A DNA stretch of 5,409 bases from Haloferacaceae archaeon PL-Br10_E2g29 (GTDB taxonomy: Archaea; Halobacteriota; Halobacteria; Halobacteriales; Haloferacaceae), in the NCBI GenBank assembly GCA_001563965.1, contig LKMS01000117.1, positions 1-5,409 of the forward strand, read 5' to 3'. A model generated the notes under the pieces. It was not told where the DNA came from. It made no database searches and saw nothing but the letters and a program-made list of their open reading frames with translations. Positions 4,688 through 5,409 of the stretch are shown here, one piece after another. The translations under genes and the position numbers were made by a program. How positions within the stretch are numbered: the first letter of the stretch is position 1; every line of letters starts with the position of its first letter.

Positions 4688-5409
4688 TTAGTTCGCCGCG
4701 TCGATGAGCAGTTCGACCCCGGGAAGATCCGCGCCGGTGAGCGCACGGATGTACGCCCCGCCGGCGATCGAGACGTGGCCGAAGTCCGCTTCGTTCATGC
4801 CGTACATCTCGATTGCGCGCGAGGTGTCGCCGCCGCCGACGACCGAGAAACAGTCGGTTTCGGCGATGGCTTTCACCGCGCCAACCGTCCCGTGTGAAAA
4901 CTTTTCATCCTCGAACACGCCGAGTGCACCCTTCATAAACACCGCATCCGAGCTGTGGATAATCGGATCGTACTTGTCGACGGTTTCCTCGGAGATATCC
5001 ATATAGTCGTACGCGCCGGCGTCGAGTTTCTCGTTGGTGTGTTCGGCGCGCTCGCCGTCGTCGTCCTCGTAGGCAAGTCCCTCGGCAAGGACGATCTGGT
5101 CGCCGCGTTCCTCGAGGAGGTCGACGATCACGTCCTCGTTTTTTGCCCACTGCGTGTCGTACAGATCGAGCCCGTCGTGGCGATCGTAGCCGACGTCGTA
5201 GCCGGCGGCGCGCTGGAAGAGCTGGCCGGCAATGCCGCCCATACAGAAGTAATCGATTTTGTCGCCGATGGCGTTCATCACACCGATCACGTCGGTTGCT
5301 TTCGTGCCGCCGATCACCATGGTGACCTGCCCATCGAACTCCTTGGTCGCAATTGCGGTGTTGGCCTCGTACTCCGACTGCATCACGCGGCCCGCAAACG
5401 CGGGCAAAA
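4688..5409 (-). CDS. pgk: Phosphoglycerate kinase, C-terminal part (cut by window edge)
   Basis: The frame is open to the right edge, giving 239 full codons to the TAA at 4688-4690. A full enzyme has about 400 residues, so the N-terminal substrate domain lies outside the window. The enzyme moves a phosphate between 1,3-bisphosphoglycerate and ADP in cytosolic glycolysis and gluconeogenesis. Numbering from the first full codon: PAFAGRVMQSE (2-12) at the domain junction, VIGGTKATDVIGVM (31-44), FCMGGIAGQLF (54-64), LAEG (107-110), FMKGALGVFEDEKFSHGT (157-174), VVGGGDTSRAI (189-199) and HVSIAGGAYIRALTG (211-225). These match the nucleotide-binding domain, with deviations: KGALGVFE where GPMGVFE is usual, and SIAGGA where STGGGA is usual. 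From memory, haloarchaea often place gap upstream of pgk, so that gene may lie beyond the edge. Confidence 0.97.
   Translation of the reverse strand, partial: LPAFAGRVMQSEYEANTAIATKEFDGQVTMVIGGTKATDVIGVMNAIGDKIDYFCMGGIAGQLFQRAAGYDVGYDRHDGLDLYDTQWAKNEDVIVDLLEERGDQIVLAEGLAYEDDDGERAEHTNEKLDAGAYDYMDISEETVDKYDPIIHSSDAVFMKGALGVFEDEKFSHGTVGAVKAIAETDCFSVVGGGDTSRAIEMYGMNEADFGHVSIAGGAYIRALTGADLPGVELLIDAAN

Noticed and set aside
1..5409. Defence or other novel multi-gene system
   Set aside because: All seven genes fit ordinary metabolic, repair or uncharacterised single-gene roles; no nuclease, toxin-antitoxin pair, transposase, integrase or reverse transcriptase motif was seen.

Overview
The window looks like a chromosomal housekeeping stretch from a haloarchaeon (class Halobacteria). 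The proteins are strongly acidic (Asp/Glu-rich, few Lys) and most codons end in G or C. The phosphoglycerate kinase is of haloarchaeal type, and one gene belongs to a zinc-finger family I know only from haloarchaea (HVO_0476 family). Two genes have a TATA-like T-tract about 26 nt before the ATG, as expected for the leaderless mRNAs common in this group. The genus cannot be fixed from the sequence alone.

All seven protein genes lie on the minus strand, so they are transcribed from high to low coordinates. In that order they are: the C-terminal part of phosphoglycerate kinase (pgk, 4688-5409, cut by the window edge); a YfcE-type metallophosphoesterase (4110-4613); an M29-type aminopeptidase-like metalloprotein (3083-4066); an HVO_0476-family zinc-finger protein (2294-2953); a canonical protein-L-isoaspartate O-methyltransferase (pcm, 1588-2214); a second, divergent PIMT paralogue with an altered active-site loop and a charged C-terminal tail (764-1525); and a small acidic protein with two membrane segments (360-716). 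Gaps between genes are 43-129 nt. Putative promoters precede the phosphoesterase and the zinc-finger gene, and a T-rich hairpin terminator follows the zinc-finger gene. The likely transcription units are therefore pgk, then phosphoesterase with aminopeptidase, then the zinc-finger gene, then pcm with pcm-like and possibly the membrane protein. Functional links between the units are loose: central glycolysis, then protein turnover and repair (peptidase plus isoaspartate repair), then an uncharacterised membrane protein.

The left end (1-359) holds no convincing gene but is structurally rich. Two diverged copies of a module lie in tandem (about 1-104 and 157-255). Each has an inverted arm, a short spacer and a segment resembling the T-arm and acceptor 3' strand of a tRNA, and each can fold into a long hairpin. 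Between them is a separate 32-bp, nearly perfect palindrome (97-128). No complete tRNA, integrase or transposase is visible. The best reading is a non-coding repeat or attachment-site-like region at the edge of the housekeeping cluster. This is the part of the window that deserves a second look. I see no defence system, CRISPR array or other new multi-gene system here.
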